Shown piece by piece: positions 24,613-33,832 of a stretch of DNA of 64,000 nt (the first letter of the stretch is position 1; each line of letters begins with the position of its first letter). Source of the DNA: Paenibacillus illinoisensis NBRC 15959 (GTDB taxonomy: Bacteria; Bacillota; Bacilli; Paenibacillales; Paenibacillaceae); contig NZ_BIME01000004.1 in NCBI RefSeq assembly GCF_004000925.1, forward strand, positions 1 through 64,000, given 5' to 3'. The position numbers and the translations under genes are program-made. The notes under the pieces were generated by a model that made no database searches, was not told the DNA's origin, and worked only from the letters and a program-made list of their open reading frames with translations.

Positions 24613-25602
24613 ATGAGAAAAGACAATTACAAAATGGCACTGCAGCGCAATGTCATTCTAAATGATACATATCAGGTAAGACAGGTACTCGCCAGCAGCG
24701 AGCTGGCTATTGTATATGCTGGAAGAGACAAAAATACAGGGGCGAAGATCGCCATTAAGGAATTTTTCCCGCAGAGGCTGGCTTCGCGGCATTCGGACAA
24801 GCGGGGAGTGTACTGTTCTTCGCGTGGATTCGGCGGGCAGTATCAGGAGCTGCTTGCTTCTTTCATGGTAGAAGGAGAATTGTTGTCGGGTCTGAGTCAT
24901 CCTCATATTATTCCATATATAGATCATTTCGAAGAAAATGGCACAGGGTATCTGATTACGGAATACTGCAGCGGGGTTACGCTGAACGAGTTTTTGCATG
25001 AAAACGATCATGCACTGGACCCTGCATTTATTCAAGGTACCCTGCTTCCCCTGGTCGACACATTGGACTACATTCATAAGCAAGGCATTCTTCATAGGGA
25101 TGTGAAACCTTCCAACATTATGATTATGGAGGACGGGACGCCGATGCTGCTGGATTTCGGTTCGGCTGCCCGCTGGCCGATGCAATCTGGGGATAAACAG
25201 GCCATTTTCACATCTTCGGGATATTCGCCGCTTGAATTTTATTCGGAAAAATCCATCCAGGGGCCGATGTCAGATATCTATAGTCTGTCAGCTCTACTGC
25301 ATTACTGGACATGCGGGCAGCCTCCATTGGACGTGAAGCAGCGGTTGTTTCAGGATGAATTACCATCTGTCCGCAGCCACAACACCTATGTGAATCCTTG
25401 GCTGGCACGTGTCATTCACTGGGGCCTGACGGTCCGCTCCGAGAAACGCTGTGCCTCGCTCGCCTGGGTCAGAAGATCTTTGCGGGTTCAGGCTCTGATG
25501 TGGAAATTACGCAAACCAGGCACGTTGGAATGGACACTAGTAGAGAATGAACATACTCAGGTCTATGATCTGGATCCGGGCAAAAAGCATGAGACGGCGT
25601 GA
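24613..25602 (+). CDS. serine/threonine protein kinase of the injection locus
   Basis: About 329 aa from ATG 24613 (weak GAGGG upstream; ATG 24634 also possible). A Hanks-type kinase domain fills most of the chain: IAIKEFFP with the ATP Lys, HRDVKPSN catalytic loop, LLDFGSA (DFG), and the activation and APE-like region SGYSPLEFY. No membrane helix and no PASTA domains, so it is cytoplasmic, unlike PrkC. The tail (about 40 residues) follows directly. Together with FHA proteins and PP2C at 31.8-35.7 kb it matches the PpkA-Fha-PppA regulatory set of type VI secretion. It converges on the VWA gene with a shared terminator. Confidence 0.88.
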   Translation: MRKDNYKMALQRNVILNDTYQVRQVLASSELAIVYAGRDKNTGAKIAIKEFFPQRLASRHSDKRGVYCSSRGFGGQYQELLASFMVEGELLSGLSHPHIIPYIDHFEENGTGYLITEYCSGVTLNEFLHENDHALDPAFIQGTLLPLVDTLDYIHKQGILHRDVKPSNIMIMEDGTPMLLDFGSAARWPMQSGDKQAIFTSSGYSPLEFYSEKSIQGPMSDIYSLSALLHYWTCGQPPLDVKQRLFQDELPSVRSHNTYVNPWLARVIHWGLTVRSEKRCASLAWVRRSLRVQALMWKLRKPGTLEWTLVENEHTQVYDLDPGKKHETA

Positions 25603-25657
25603 TTAAGCGTTGGGCTGCATCCAGGTTCTGATGCTGGAGCTAAAAAGCTAGAACGGA

Positions 25658-25697
25658 AATAAGCCAGGCCTCCCGAGTAAGGGAGGCCTGGCTTATT
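25658..25697. terminator. bidirectional terminator, 17-bp perfect stem
   Basis: Bases 25658-25674 are exactly complementary to 25681-25697 around the loop GAGTAA. Because the stem ends in AATAAG/CTTATT, either strand offers a short A/T tail. It separates the convergent kinase and VWA genes. Confidence 0.85.
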
Positions 25698-25750
25698 CCT
25701 TTGATTTTGTTAAACTTCATAATTGCAGAAGAAAATTCAGACCCGACAGT

Positions 25751-27817
25751 TTAGCCAGTTGGCTGTTGTGAATCTTGTCGTTGTCCTACATAGATATTCG
25801 TACTCGGTTTAATGGCTTTGTAACGAATTTCAATTTCCGTGACTCCATCTTCAAACGTAATATACAACTTCTCATTGTACTCCAAAGCTTCCGTGTGTTT
25901 ACGCTTTACTGGTGTTCTGCCGCGGACAACCGTGCAGTTCGTGTCATGCCGCACCAATAACGTTTCTTTCTTCCCGGCCTCCAGCCAGATTCGTCCTGAC
26001 TCCGGAACTTTTACCCCAATGTCCATCCGATCGAACAGTTCACTTAGACTCACTTTTCGGCGATCCAAGGAAGTAAGTGGCCAATGTGTCACCGGGATGT
26101 CTTCCCCGTTCGCTGTAGCCAGAAAGTAACCTTCCAGTCTGCCACGGAATACTGGTTTTGGTTTAAGCACGAACCAATACAGTGCGAATATGCCTCCAGC
26201 TGCAAGCAGGCCCAGCCCCGTATACATGAGTACCTTTTCACGTAAAGAATGAATTCGCAACGAAATATCTGTAGTGGTGCTTGCGCCTTCAGAATCCGTT
26301 GCTGTCACTTTAATGCTTGAACTCCCGGTGTGAAGCGAAGACCATCGCAACAGGTTGCCTTCAATGATGGCGTCTCCGAGTTTGCGTATCTCCCCATCTT
26401 CTTCCAGAACATAAGTTAGTGGATCGTTGTTAGCATCCTTAAAATAGTTGCTCAGGTCAACATCGGTAGTGCTATCGTCTTTGGATAACACGATGGACTC
26501 TCCTGTCGCTACAGGAGCTTGGTTCGTAATGTCTACTTCAACAGGAGTAATCTCCCGATAAAAGTCCGGACCGTCGATCCGGAGTCCCCACGTGTATAGA
26601 TCCGACTTGGGAAAAGTGTATTTCCCCGTAAAACCGCTGCCCGTATTGGTCAAAGGGATGCGTTCCGATTGTCCGTCAGACGGGGTTACAATGAGCTCCG
26701 CTTCCAGTCCATTATACACATTCAAGTCCTGAATCGGTTTGGGTTCCACGGCCTGATCATAGAGAGCAGCTTCAAATGTGATGCTCTTTCCCTTGACTGG
26801 CTGCTCAGTTGCCATGTTAGCAACCGCAGATACGTTGTAATTGCCAAGCAGGTTGATTTTGACCAGATCACCGCTACGTCCCTTGAATTTCAATTTGAAC
26901 TGCCCTTTGACCGGACGAATGATTTTCATCAGAGCATATTTATCTGACCGGATGAAGCTGACATTGCTGGATTGATAATAGAGTTGTGCCTCCGAAACGG
27001 CATGATCAGAGAGCATGACAATATTGGCATCCGCCATACTTGAGTTAGGGATATCCACGGTTACCTCTTGCATTGCCCCGGTTGCAGTCACTGCTGCAAC
27101 AGATACAAGAACGGATTGAATCTGATCTGCAAAAATACGGTTGAAAATCTCAGGTAAATCATCCGCACTTCCCGTGATAAATGAAGCACCACCCGTTTCC
27201 TGTGCAATCCGTTCCAACTCCGCAGGGTTAACCGTACCATCCCGATTTAATCCAACAGTATAGATCGGATAACCTGCTTGTTGTGCCATTTCAATGACTT
27301 TATCCACATCTTTGGAAGAGTCAGCAGGTGTTCTGCTCGTCGATCCCCGCAAATCCGTTTCCCCGTCCGAGAGCAAAATCATAAACGGCTTGCGTGTGTC
27401 GGACTGGGATTGGGCAAGCAGACTGGCACCCCGCCGGAGACCGAGTCCAAGATCGGTGTATCCGGAGCGTTTCAGACCATCAACCCGGTTACGCAGATTA
27501 TTGCGAGCCCCGGAGGATGAAATATCCGTCAGTGGTACGGAAGAAGTGATCTTGTCGTTATAAGCTACGAATCCCAACCGTGTCTTGGGTCCACTACTCA
27601 TGTCCATAAACATATGTATAACTTCTTCGGCAATGCGATCTTTGTCGGTCTCATTCGTGGAATAGCTAACATCCAGGACAAACATGGCATCGAGCCCTTC
27701 ATACGCGTGGGTCTTGACAGATGATTCAGCGTACACATCTGCAATGTCCCATGCTGGAAGTGAAACACTAATCAACAATAGGATAAGCAGCATTTTTTTA
27801 AATTTAATTAATATCAT
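25751..27817 (-). CDS. membrane VWA-domain protein
   Basis: 688 aa. A signal peptide or N-terminal helix (residues 1-30, ending ADVYA) precedes a von Willebrand factor A domain with MIDAS motif DVSYS (D49, S51, S53) and a later LLSDGETD. A central beta-rich region (about 245-430) and a cadherin-like region (VDLSNYFKDANNDPLTYVLE, about 440-525) follow. One membrane helix near 535-560 (GLGLLAAGGIFALYWFVL) comes next, then a cytoplasmic tail of about 120 residues. It would display an adhesion-type domain outside with a small domain inside. In some T6SS, PpkA itself carries a VWA domain; here kinase and VWA are separate, neighbouring genes, so a sensing role is plausible but inferred. Confidence 0.82.
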   Translation of the reverse strand: MILIKFKKMLLILLLISVSLPAWDIADVYAESSVKTHAYEGLDAMFVLDVSYSTNETDKDRIAEEVIHMFMDMSSGPKTRLGFVAYNDKITSSVPLTDISSSGARNNLRNRVDGLKRSGYTDLGLGLRRGASLLAQSQSDTRKPFMILLSDGETDLRGSTSRTPADSSKDVDKVIEMAQQAGYPIYTVGLNRDGTVNPAELERIAQETGGASFITGSADDLPEIFNRIFADQIQSVLVSVAAVTATGAMQEVTVDIPNSSMADANIVMLSDHAVSEAQLYYQSSNVSFIRSDKYALMKIIRPVKGQFKLKFKGRSGDLVKINLLGNYNVSAVANMATEQPVKGKSITFEAALYDQAVEPKPIQDLNVYNGLEAELIVTPSDGQSERIPLTNTGSGFTGKYTFPKSDLYTWGLRIDGPDFYREITPVEVDITNQAPVATGESIVLSKDDSTTDVDLSNYFKDANNDPLTYVLEEDGEIRKLGDAIIEGNLLRWSSLHTGSSSIKVTATDSEGASTTTDISLRIHSLREKVLMYTGLGLLAAGGIFALYWFVLKPKPVFRGRLEGYFLATANGEDIPVTHWPLTSLDRRKVSLSELFDRMDIGVKVPESGRIWLEAGKKETLLVRHDTNCTVVRGRTPVKRKHTEALEYNEKLYITFEDGVTEIEIRYKAIKPSTNIYVGQRQDSQQPTG

Positions 27818-28396
27818 GTGAGGCTACAATACTCCTTTCTGGTTTAAACATGGCAAGCTTTTATGTGTGGTCAAACTAAAAACTATTTCTGAATCTTCAT
27901 TTACTACACGATACAACGCCGTTATGCGTAGTTTTACTGAACGAATAATAATGCAACACCGCATGCGTTATGTCTTTTTACTCTTGAATAGGGGGAAAGA
28001 TGCACTGATTTTAAATCATTGCACATCATCCAAATTATAGGATATTCTATATCATCGGCATGGATCGTAAGTAAATGAAGCGAATTCCAAAAATTAGTTC
28101 GATAGGTTTATAGGAGGTTATAAAATGAGCTTTTAGACCTATAGTGGGGAATATTGACAAAACATATCAATGCTGATTAAGATAAATTCCATAAATCTCC
28201 AAACAAAACGGCATAATCTGGTACATAAGATCCAGCTCTGTGTTAACAGCTCGTTCTATCGATCGTGTTATTTCTGATGGTGCTGATTCTATCAGATTAA
28301 GACCAAAGGCGGATAGAGACGTGCGGAGTGTTAAAAATTGATGGAGGGGGGAAAGCATTCGCCCAATTAAGCATTATCCTGGCGGATGTTGCCTGA
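27818..28396. promoter_or_regulatory. 579-bp divergent intergenic region before the injection operon
   Basis: It lies between the VWA gene (minus) and the sheath-like gene (plus). TTGACA at 28154-28159 is followed by ATTAAGAT about 18 bases later, a possible plus-strand promoter. At 28112-28136 an excellent AGGAGG stands eight bases before ATG-AGC-TTT-TAG, a two-sense-codon-plus-Met minimal open frame. No other gene is convincing; a minus-strand open frame at 28167-28358 lacks an RBS. Confidence 0.4.
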
Positions 28397-30565
28397 ATGG
28401 ACATTATTAATCAAACGAATCGAACGATGCTTTTTGAAGAGATCAATCCCGAGAAGATGGATTTGATCACAATTGTTGGTGACGTAAAAGGCATCGACAG
28501 TTTGAGTGATGACAAGATCAAGGAGATTAACGAACACCTGCTTGTTCGCAGTTTTGACGAGTTCCTGGATAAGTTCTCACCGAGCGTGTATTCCTTTTTC
28601 AATGCGGTCAATCAGAAAGTCATGTATACGCTTAAGAAGCCTGAAGGTATTCCGGACGAAGCGATCTCGGAGATCAAAATCGATCATAGCAATGACTTTC
28701 TTAGAATGCTGTTCACCCTGATCGATACCAAACGCAGTCAGGGCATTACCAACGTGGATTTCAAGTTTGAAAATCTCCTGGACATGATCTCTCCGAAAAA
28801 GGTTATGGATGATATACGGCAGGTACGTAAGGAAATTCATTACATGTATGGCCAGCATGAAAAGCTGGATGACGGTGACCCGAAGAAGCTGGATATCGGG
28901 GATAAACTGAATGTCATGTTTGAAGATGCAAGCCGGAATTACAACAATGTCATGGCGATGCTGCCACTTGCCATTGAAGATATCAAAACCCGTCTGTTAC
29001 TTGGCCGTGCACAGGAGGAAACTTCCTCGGAAGCCATTCAGGTTGGACAGCTCACCATTGGTGAGAGCGGAGAATTGAAAATCATTGAAGCTCCTAAGAG
29101 TGATAACAACGAGTTAATGCTACTAGATGAAGCGACAAGTACCGATCTGACTCAGGTGTTTGCTGAAGATTATGACTCACTTTCCGAGGCGCCTTCGCCG
29201 TATGTACAGGATCTGGTTGTACGAACCTTCTGCCCGCTTCCAGCGGTTCAGACGGAGGTAGATACTGCGGTTGAAGTACAGAATTACAATACATACCTGG
29301 AGTTTTACAAAAACGCCAAGGATGATTTTGTGAAAACCGTAAAACCGTTGGTTGAGAAAATTCTGGGTGTCAAAATGTTCTTTGACCAGTATGCGACCAA
29401 AAACAAAGGCATGCTACCTTCCATGCTGATTGCCAATGCCAAGCTGGATATGCTTGTCAAGAGCAGTAACATTCCGCGGCTGGAGACATACCTCAATACA
29501 GTCAATGCGAAGAATGATTTTACCGACACGATCTGGTTCGGTATTGTTCCTTCCGTAGAACTGGAAAACACGGGTCAAGTGCAGGTCAGCCGTGCCCGCT
29601 TCCGCGGTAATGAGAAAGTGGTTAAACAAGACGGGAACAGCATGGAATCTCTGACTATGCTCTTGCAAGTCGTTAAGGATTATAAAGTGCAGGTATTCTT
29701 CAGCTTTGAGTCCGGGGAAGAGACCACATTCAGCAGCATGGCCACTGCAGGCATTGATAAATATATCGATAAATGTTCGGTATTGACCCGCAAGGAATAC
29801 AGCGAATTCGCGATTCCGAGTGCTCCGAATTTCACAATTATTCCGAAGGAGAAATCCGGTGTCATCATCGACAGCCGTATGCTCCAGACAGAGAATGGTG
29901 TGGAACTTTCCAAGGAGAAGGAAGATATCCTGAAATTGTGGATTGAAGGCGTGTATGTGGGCGCGTCATATGTATCTGCGGGTATTGTCGCTGCGTATCA
30001 GTGTCCGGAATACCTGAGAGGGGCTTTCAAAAGCGTGAACCGTGATTATCCGGGAGTACGTTTTGACATTGAGGCAGGAGACAACAGCCTGCGTGTGGTT
30101 ACGACGATGACCAAAGAAATTTCCGGATTTACGAACACAATCAAGGATTCGATCAACCGGAAAAACTTTGGATTTATTTTCTCGTCGGAAAATGCCCAAA
30201 TCCAGGATAGTGACATCAAGCGGATTACCGTGTACAAAGCGAGAAGCATGGCCATGTCCGAAGATGGTTTCGATTCCCTGTACAAAACACTAGTCAGTAC
30301 TTACATCGAGCGCTTGCTCCGTTTCCAAACCGGTGATTTCAAGCATGAAAATATCGTCAAATTCTTCAGCAACAATCCGAGCAGTCAGAAGAGCCGGTGG
30401 CTGGGAACCCGAGGGTCGATCAATTCGATCATTCAAGAAGGCGATGATATGAGCTTTATCATCGATGAGAAGAGCAATATGTGCCACATTGACCTGATAT
30501 TTAACGGAAACGTGAAAAACCTGGAGGTTATGATTACCAAAGGCACCAGTCCCGTGAAAGTGTAA
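28397..30565 (+). CDS. putative contractile sheath protein (722 aa)
   Basis: 722 aa, no signal peptide or membrane helix. I do not recognise a named family with certainty. Reasons for the sheath call: it is the first gene of the operon, it is followed by a tube-like gene, its length fits large CIS sheaths or a TssB-TssC-like fusion, and the C-terminal half has a sheath-like beta/alpha pattern ending in a beta strand pair (DKSNMCHIDLIFNGN as read DEKSNMCHIDLIFNG, then LEVMITKG). Notable stretches: NAKLDMLVKSSNIPRLETYL (mid), QIQDSDIKRITVYKARSMAM (near 600). The N-terminal 200 residues are helical with FDEFLDKFSPSVYSFF. The stop codon of the preceding frame abuts the ATG and the RBS is weak. 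Confidence 0.5.
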   Translation: MDIINQTNRTMLFEEINPEKMDLITIVGDVKGIDSLSDDKIKEINEHLLVRSFDEFLDKFSPSVYSFFNAVNQKVMYTLKKPEGIPDEAISEIKIDHSNDFLRMLFTLIDTKRSQGITNVDFKFENLLDMISPKKVMDDIRQVRKEIHYMYGQHEKLDDGDPKKLDIGDKLNVMFEDASRNYNNVMAMLPLAIEDIKTRLLLGRAQEETSSEAIQVGQLTIGESGELKIIEAPKSDNNELMLLDEATSTDLTQVFAEDYDSLSEAPSPYVQDLVVRTFCPLPAVQTEVDTAVEVQNYNTYLEFYKNAKDDFVKTVKPLVEKILGVKMFFDQYATKNKGMLPSMLIANAKLDMLVKSSNIPRLETYLNTVNAKNDFTDTIWFGIVPSVELENTGQVQVSRARFRGNEKVVKQDGNSMESLTMLLQVVKDYKVQVFFSFESGEETTFSSMATAGIDKYIDKCSVLTRKEYSEFAIPSAPNFTIIPKEKSGVIIDSRMLQTENGVELSKEKEDILKLWIEGVYVGASYVSAGIVAAYQCPEYLRGAFKSVNRDYPGVRFDIEAGDNSLRVVTTMTKEISGFTNTIKDSINRKNFGFIFSSENAQIQDSDIKRITVYKARSMAMSEDGFDSLYKTLVSTYIERLLRFQTGDFKHENIVKFFSNNPSSQKSRWLGTRGSINSIIQEGDDMSFIIDEKSNMCHIDLIFNGNVKNLEVMITKGTSPVKV

Positions 30566-30750
30566 GCACCTATAGCAATTACAAGTTTAAATGTTTAAAT
30601 ATAATTCATTAAACAACGTATTACGAACAATTTACTTTGGTGTTGGAGGCAGCCCCAGCGGCTGACCTTTATACATATATTCCGGTACCTCTCCCAAGAC
30701 GGAGAGCATGCCGGACACATTTTTTCCTAATCTTAAGGAGGTTTTTATTA

Positions 30751-31176
30751 ATGGGTTTTGTACTGAAAGTAGAAGGCGCAGAAACAATCGAATTGGGAAT
30801 GGATAATATCCGCACTGTTGTATATGACACAGATACTCCAGATGATTCCAATGCAAGATCCACTGACGTGGGTGCAACACTCCGCATCAGCGGCAAAATT
30901 ATTACCGCAACTGACGGCGACAATGCAGACGATACCATGAAACTTGCTTTGTGGTCTCTTGTTCCTGCTGAAAAAGCAGACTGCTATCGTAAAGTAACAC
31001 TGGAAGTTATTGCAGCTGATCAAGTGGTACGTAAAGTTTACATGCCTAACGCATTTGTTGTGGATTACACTGAGCGTTTCGGCGATACCGAAGGTGTAGG
31101 TGAATTCAGCCTGTTCATCAAACAGAAAAAGGACAAAACCGAATTCACTAAAATCGAAGGCGGCTTCCCGGTATAA
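30751..31176 (+). CDS. putative tail-tube (Hcp-like) protein
   Basis: 141 aa from ATG 30751, which has AAGGAGG nine bases upstream; a longer in-frame extension from 30637 has no RBS. The chain is all beta strands with one central helix (ADDTMKLALWSL) and repeated acidic turns (DTDTPDDSNA, TATDGDNADD), the size and layout of Hcp and phage/eCIS tube proteins, which form hexameric rings. Very strong RBS and placement right after the sheath-like gene suggest a highly expressed structural subunit. A hairpin follows before the rest of the locus. Tube identity is inferred from size, fold pattern and position. Confidence 0.6.
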   Translation: MGFVLKVEGAETIELGMDNIRTVVYDTDTPDDSNARSTDVGATLRISGKIITATDGDNADDTMKLALWSLVPAEKADCYRKVTLEVIAADQVVRKVYMPNAFVVDYTERFGDTEGVGEFSLFIKQKKDKTEFTKIEGGFPV

Positions 31177-31233
31177 ACGGAAGCAATGGATGTTAAGGGC
31201 CAGATATGATTGGCCTCTAGCAACTCTGTCATG

Positions 31234-31257
31234 TTAAGGGGCCTTGGTGCCCCTTAA
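31234..31257 (+). terminator. hairpin after the tube gene, possible attenuator
   Basis: TTAAGGGGC (31234-31242) and GCCCCTTAA (31249-31257) form a perfect 9-bp stem with a six-base loop, followed by TCTTTATTT. The T-run is imperfect, so it may only reduce read-through into the downstream genes, keeping sheath and tube in excess. Confidence 0.55.
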
Positions 31258-31302
31258 TCTTTATTTATGCCCGAAAACGGCAGGGAGGCAGGAACCAATA
31301 CG

Positions 31303-31764
31303 ATGAAAGATTATTATGCCGTGCTTGGGGTGAGCCGGGATGCTTCTCCGGAGCAGATCAAGAAGGCTTATCGTCAATTGGCGAAGAAATTCCACCCGGA
31401 TGTCAATGGGGGAGATGCACAGGCAGAAGCTCGGTTTAAGCAAGTCCATGAGGCATACAGTACACTCGGGAATCCCGAACTTAGGGCAGCATACGATCAG
31501 CAACCCCATTCTGCAGGAAATGCAGGTCAGACGAAGGGAGCGGCATCCGGTACTGCGCGGGAAAAGAGCAGTCAGGCGAAATCGGGTGGTATGAATGCCG
31601 AAAAGATATGGTCGGATTCATCACAAATGCAGGAACAGTTTGAACAATTTTTTGGCTATCGCCCCAAAGGCAAGGAAAGTCCAAATGGTGGTAAAGCCGA
31701 TCCCAATAAAGGAATGGATATGTCCGCCATGTTTGATCGATATTTCGGAGTTCGAAAAAAGTAG
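31303..31764 (+). CDS. J-domain protein
   Basis: 153 aa from ATG 31303 (AGGA about nine bases upstream). Residues 1-65 form a J-domain: [34 protein letters not shown] with the HPD motif that stimulates Hsp70 ATPase. The rest is a low-complexity Ser/Gly/Gln-rich linker and a short helical tail ([26 protein letters not shown]). No zinc-finger or client domain of DnaJ. Its natural partner could be the Hsp70/actin-fold ATPase at 37.7-40.4 kb, giving the locus its own chaperone pair. Confidence 0.85.
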   Translation: MKDYYAVLGVSRDASPEQIKKAYRQLAKKFHPDVNGGDAQAEARFKQVHEAYSTLGNPELRAAYDQQPHSAGNAGQTKGAASGTAREKSSQAKSGGMNAEKIWSDSSQMQEQFEQFFGYRPKGKESPNGGKADPNKGMDMSAMFDRYFGVRKK

Positions 31765-31812
31765 GCCGGTAGCCCGTAGTGGATCGTGCCGGTTCAGGCG
31801 GAGGTTATGGAA

Positions 31813-32358
31813 GTGAGACGAGGAAGGTCGGTATTGACGATGGGGCTTGACGCATGCGTCGCCATGATTTCGTTAGCCGTGCTGTATTACATATTTATCA
31901 TTAACCGGGATATGAGTGCCCAGTGGGTTACCGGAATTATCGTGGTCCTCTCTGGAGGAGCCTATCTATATTTCAAATACATGCCAGCAACCAAGGCTGA
32001 AAAGAAGAAGTTGTCTTCACGCGTTGTGAAGCTCGTCTTGCTGGACGACGACGGTACAAGTGTGAAGGAATGGTATATTCAGGGCGAAACTAGCGTCCTG
32101 ATCGGAAAAAGTTCGAAAAACAGCGAGGCGGACATTGATCTGTCCGATACCCCGTATGCTTCTCTTATCAGCTCGCAGCATGCGGTACTGAACAACGCTT
32201 CAGGCCAATGGTTTATCGAAGATATTGACTCGGCCAGTGGTGTAGGCGTACGCAAGGGGAATCAGAGCCGAGCATCCAAATTGGAAATCGAGGAACCCAG
32301 CCTGATCGAGGCAGGGGACTTAATCTATATTGCCAATACCCGAATTTTGGTGAAATAA
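31813..32358 (+). CDS. membrane-anchored FHA-domain protein
   Basis: 181 aa from GTG 31813, chosen because GGCGGAGG lies eight bases upstream (ATG 31807 is too close). Two membrane helices near residues 10-48 (ACVAMISLAVLYYIFII, WVTGIIVVLSGGAYLYF) are followed by a forkhead-associated domain: LIGKSSKNSEADIDLSD, ISSQHAVL (the SxxH phosphothreonine site), GVGVRKG. It should recognise phospho-Thr made by the locus kinase and bring a partner to the membrane, like Fha1 in T6SS or FHA proteins of type VII systems. Confidence 0.82.
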   Translation: MRRGRSVLTMGLDACVAMISLAVLYYIFIINRDMSAQWVTGIIVVLSGGAYLYFKYMPATKAEKKKLSSRVVKLVLLDDDGTSVKEWYIQGETSVLIGKSSKNSEADIDLSDTPYASLISSQHAVLNNASGQWFIEDIDSASGVGVRKGNQSRASKLEIEEPSLIEAGDLIYIANTRILVK

Positions 32359-32401
32359 AGTTGGAGTACCATCATACAAGCTTACGGGGGAATGAAACGA
32401 A

Positions 32402-32935
32402 ATGAGTCTGACAAGATGTGGAAACGGACATATGTTCAGTACAAGGCGGCACGGAAATACGTGTCCATATTGCAATCTGGCCGTTGAATCGCCGGCTTCC
32501 GGCAATAGTGAACCAACGGGTGCAATCCCACGCGCACCTCGTACAGCAGAGGATGACAAAACGATGCCATATCTGGGAGAAACGACAGGAATTGAACCGG
32601 TAACCGGTTGGATGGTGTGCATCGAAGGTCCGCAAATGGGCCAGGATTATCGGATTATGGCTGAAAAAAACTTTATTGGACGCTCGGAAGAGATGCATGT
32701 TCGCATTCTAGGAGATAACACGATTTCCCGGCGTAATCACGCGGTCATTGTATACGATCCCAAAAAACGAAATTTCTATTTGCTGCCTGGCGATGCTTCC
32801 GGCCTCGCGTATCACAACAATGAAGCAGTCTACTCACCGGTGGAACTGGCTGCCTACGACGTGATTCAATTGGGCCGCAGCAAATTTATCTTCATTCCAT
32901 TGTGCGGTGTGCACTTTGAATGGGAGCAGCAGTGA
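32402..32935 (+). CDS. zinc-ribbon FHA-domain protein
   Basis: 177 aa. The N-terminus has a CxNGH...CPYC zinc-ribbon-like motif (residues 6-25), a linker, then an FHA domain near 75-170: FIGRSEEMHVRIL, TISRRNHAVIVYD with the Arg/Ser phosphothreonine-binding residues, and QLGRSKFIFI. No membrane helix, so cytoplasmic. It overlaps the PP2C gene by four bases (from GTG 32932), implying coupled translation of the phospho-reader and the phosphatase. Confidence 0.82.
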   Translation: MSLTRCGNGHMFSTRRHGNTCPYCNLAVESPASGNSEPTGAIPRAPRTAEDDKTMPYLGETTGIEPVTGWMVCIEGPQMGQDYRIMAEKNFIGRSEEMHVRILGDNTISRRNHAVIVYDPKKRNFYLLPGDASGLAYHNNEAVYSPVELAAYDVIQLGRSKFIFIPLCGVHFEWEQQ

Positions 32936-33804
32936 GTACCTTCATGATCTTGTGGAACGACAAAGAGCTGACCCCTTATTGGGTTATTATGGCAGGCTGT
33001 TTGTCGATCGGATTGCTGTTATTTGTCCGGAGCCGGATTCCGGTAAGGCAGCGTAACGATAGGGCAACTACTGGGATTCAGATCGGGAATGGACAGACGA
33101 TCGGTGCCCGCAGCGAACAGGACGATTATTTTGCCTGTGCCGTGGAGCCATATGGTGTACTTGCCGTACTGGCCGATGGTATCAGTGGTTTATCCGGTGG
33201 GAAAGTTTCCAGCACGACTGCAGTGGAAACGTTTATTCGGGAGTTTGAAGAGTTGGAGCGGTTTCCTGACCCGGAAGAGTTCTGGGATGCGTCCGCCCAT
33301 GCAGCGAATCAGGCCATTCTCCGCAATTTGCTTGGTGTGCCCGGAGGAACAACGTTGGTATCTGCCATGATCAAGGGCAGGGATCTGTACTGGGGTGCGG
33401 TAGGGGACAGCATTTTGGCCGTGTTTCGTAAGGGAGAACTGCTTCCGATTAATCATAAACATACGCTGGAGAGCCAGCTCGAGGAACAGTATATGTCCGG
33501 AGAGATATCAGAACAGGAAGCGCTGGACAATCCGCAGCGCAAAAGGCTGGTCAACTATTTGGGGTATGACCATTTCAAACAAATGGAAATCGCGGACGAG
33601 CCGTTTGCACTGCAGCCGGCGGACAAGATTGTGTTATGCAGTGACGGGGTATACAACTCACTCACTGAGATGGAACTGGAGACGATTCTCGCGAAAGATA
33701 TATCACCATTTGATGCAGCCCAGGCCATTATTGATTTGATTGAAGAAAAACAGCTCGTGCATCAGGATAATGCCACGATTATCATTTTGGAGCAAGGATG
33801 GTAA
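32932..33804 (+). CDS. PP2C-type protein phosphatase
   Basis: 290 aa from GTG 32932 (GGGAG seven bases upstream; ATG 32920 is an alternative). One N-terminal membrane helix (WVIMAGCLSIGLLLFV) anchors a cytoplasmic PP2C domain with metal ligands in place: QDDYFACA, VLADGISG (DG), AVGDSILAVF (GDS), VLCSDGVYN (SDG) and DNATIII. It should reverse phosphorylation by the locus kinase, the part played by PppA in T6SS. Its gene lies between the FHA gene and the TPR/PP2C-like gene. Confidence 0.88.
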   Translation: MSTFMILWNDKELTPYWVIMAGCLSIGLLLFVRSRIPVRQRNDRATTGIQIGNGQTIGARSEQDDYFACAVEPYGVLAVLADGISGLSGGKVSSTTAVETFIREFEELERFPDPEEFWDASAHAANQAILRNLLGVPGGTTLVSAMIKGRDLYWGAVGDSILAVFRKGELLPINHKHTLESQLEEQYMSGEISEQEALDNPQRKRLVNYLGYDHFKQMEIADEPFALQPADKIVLCSDGVYNSLTEMELETILAKDISPFDAAQAIIDLIEEKQLVHQDNATIIILEQGW

Positions 33805-33832
33805 CGGATCAGGCAGCGCACAGGGACGGGAA

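Noticed and set aside
28167..28358. 63-codon minus-strand frame in the leader of the injection operon
   Set aside because: No RBS and no coding pattern; it lies in a likely promoter region.
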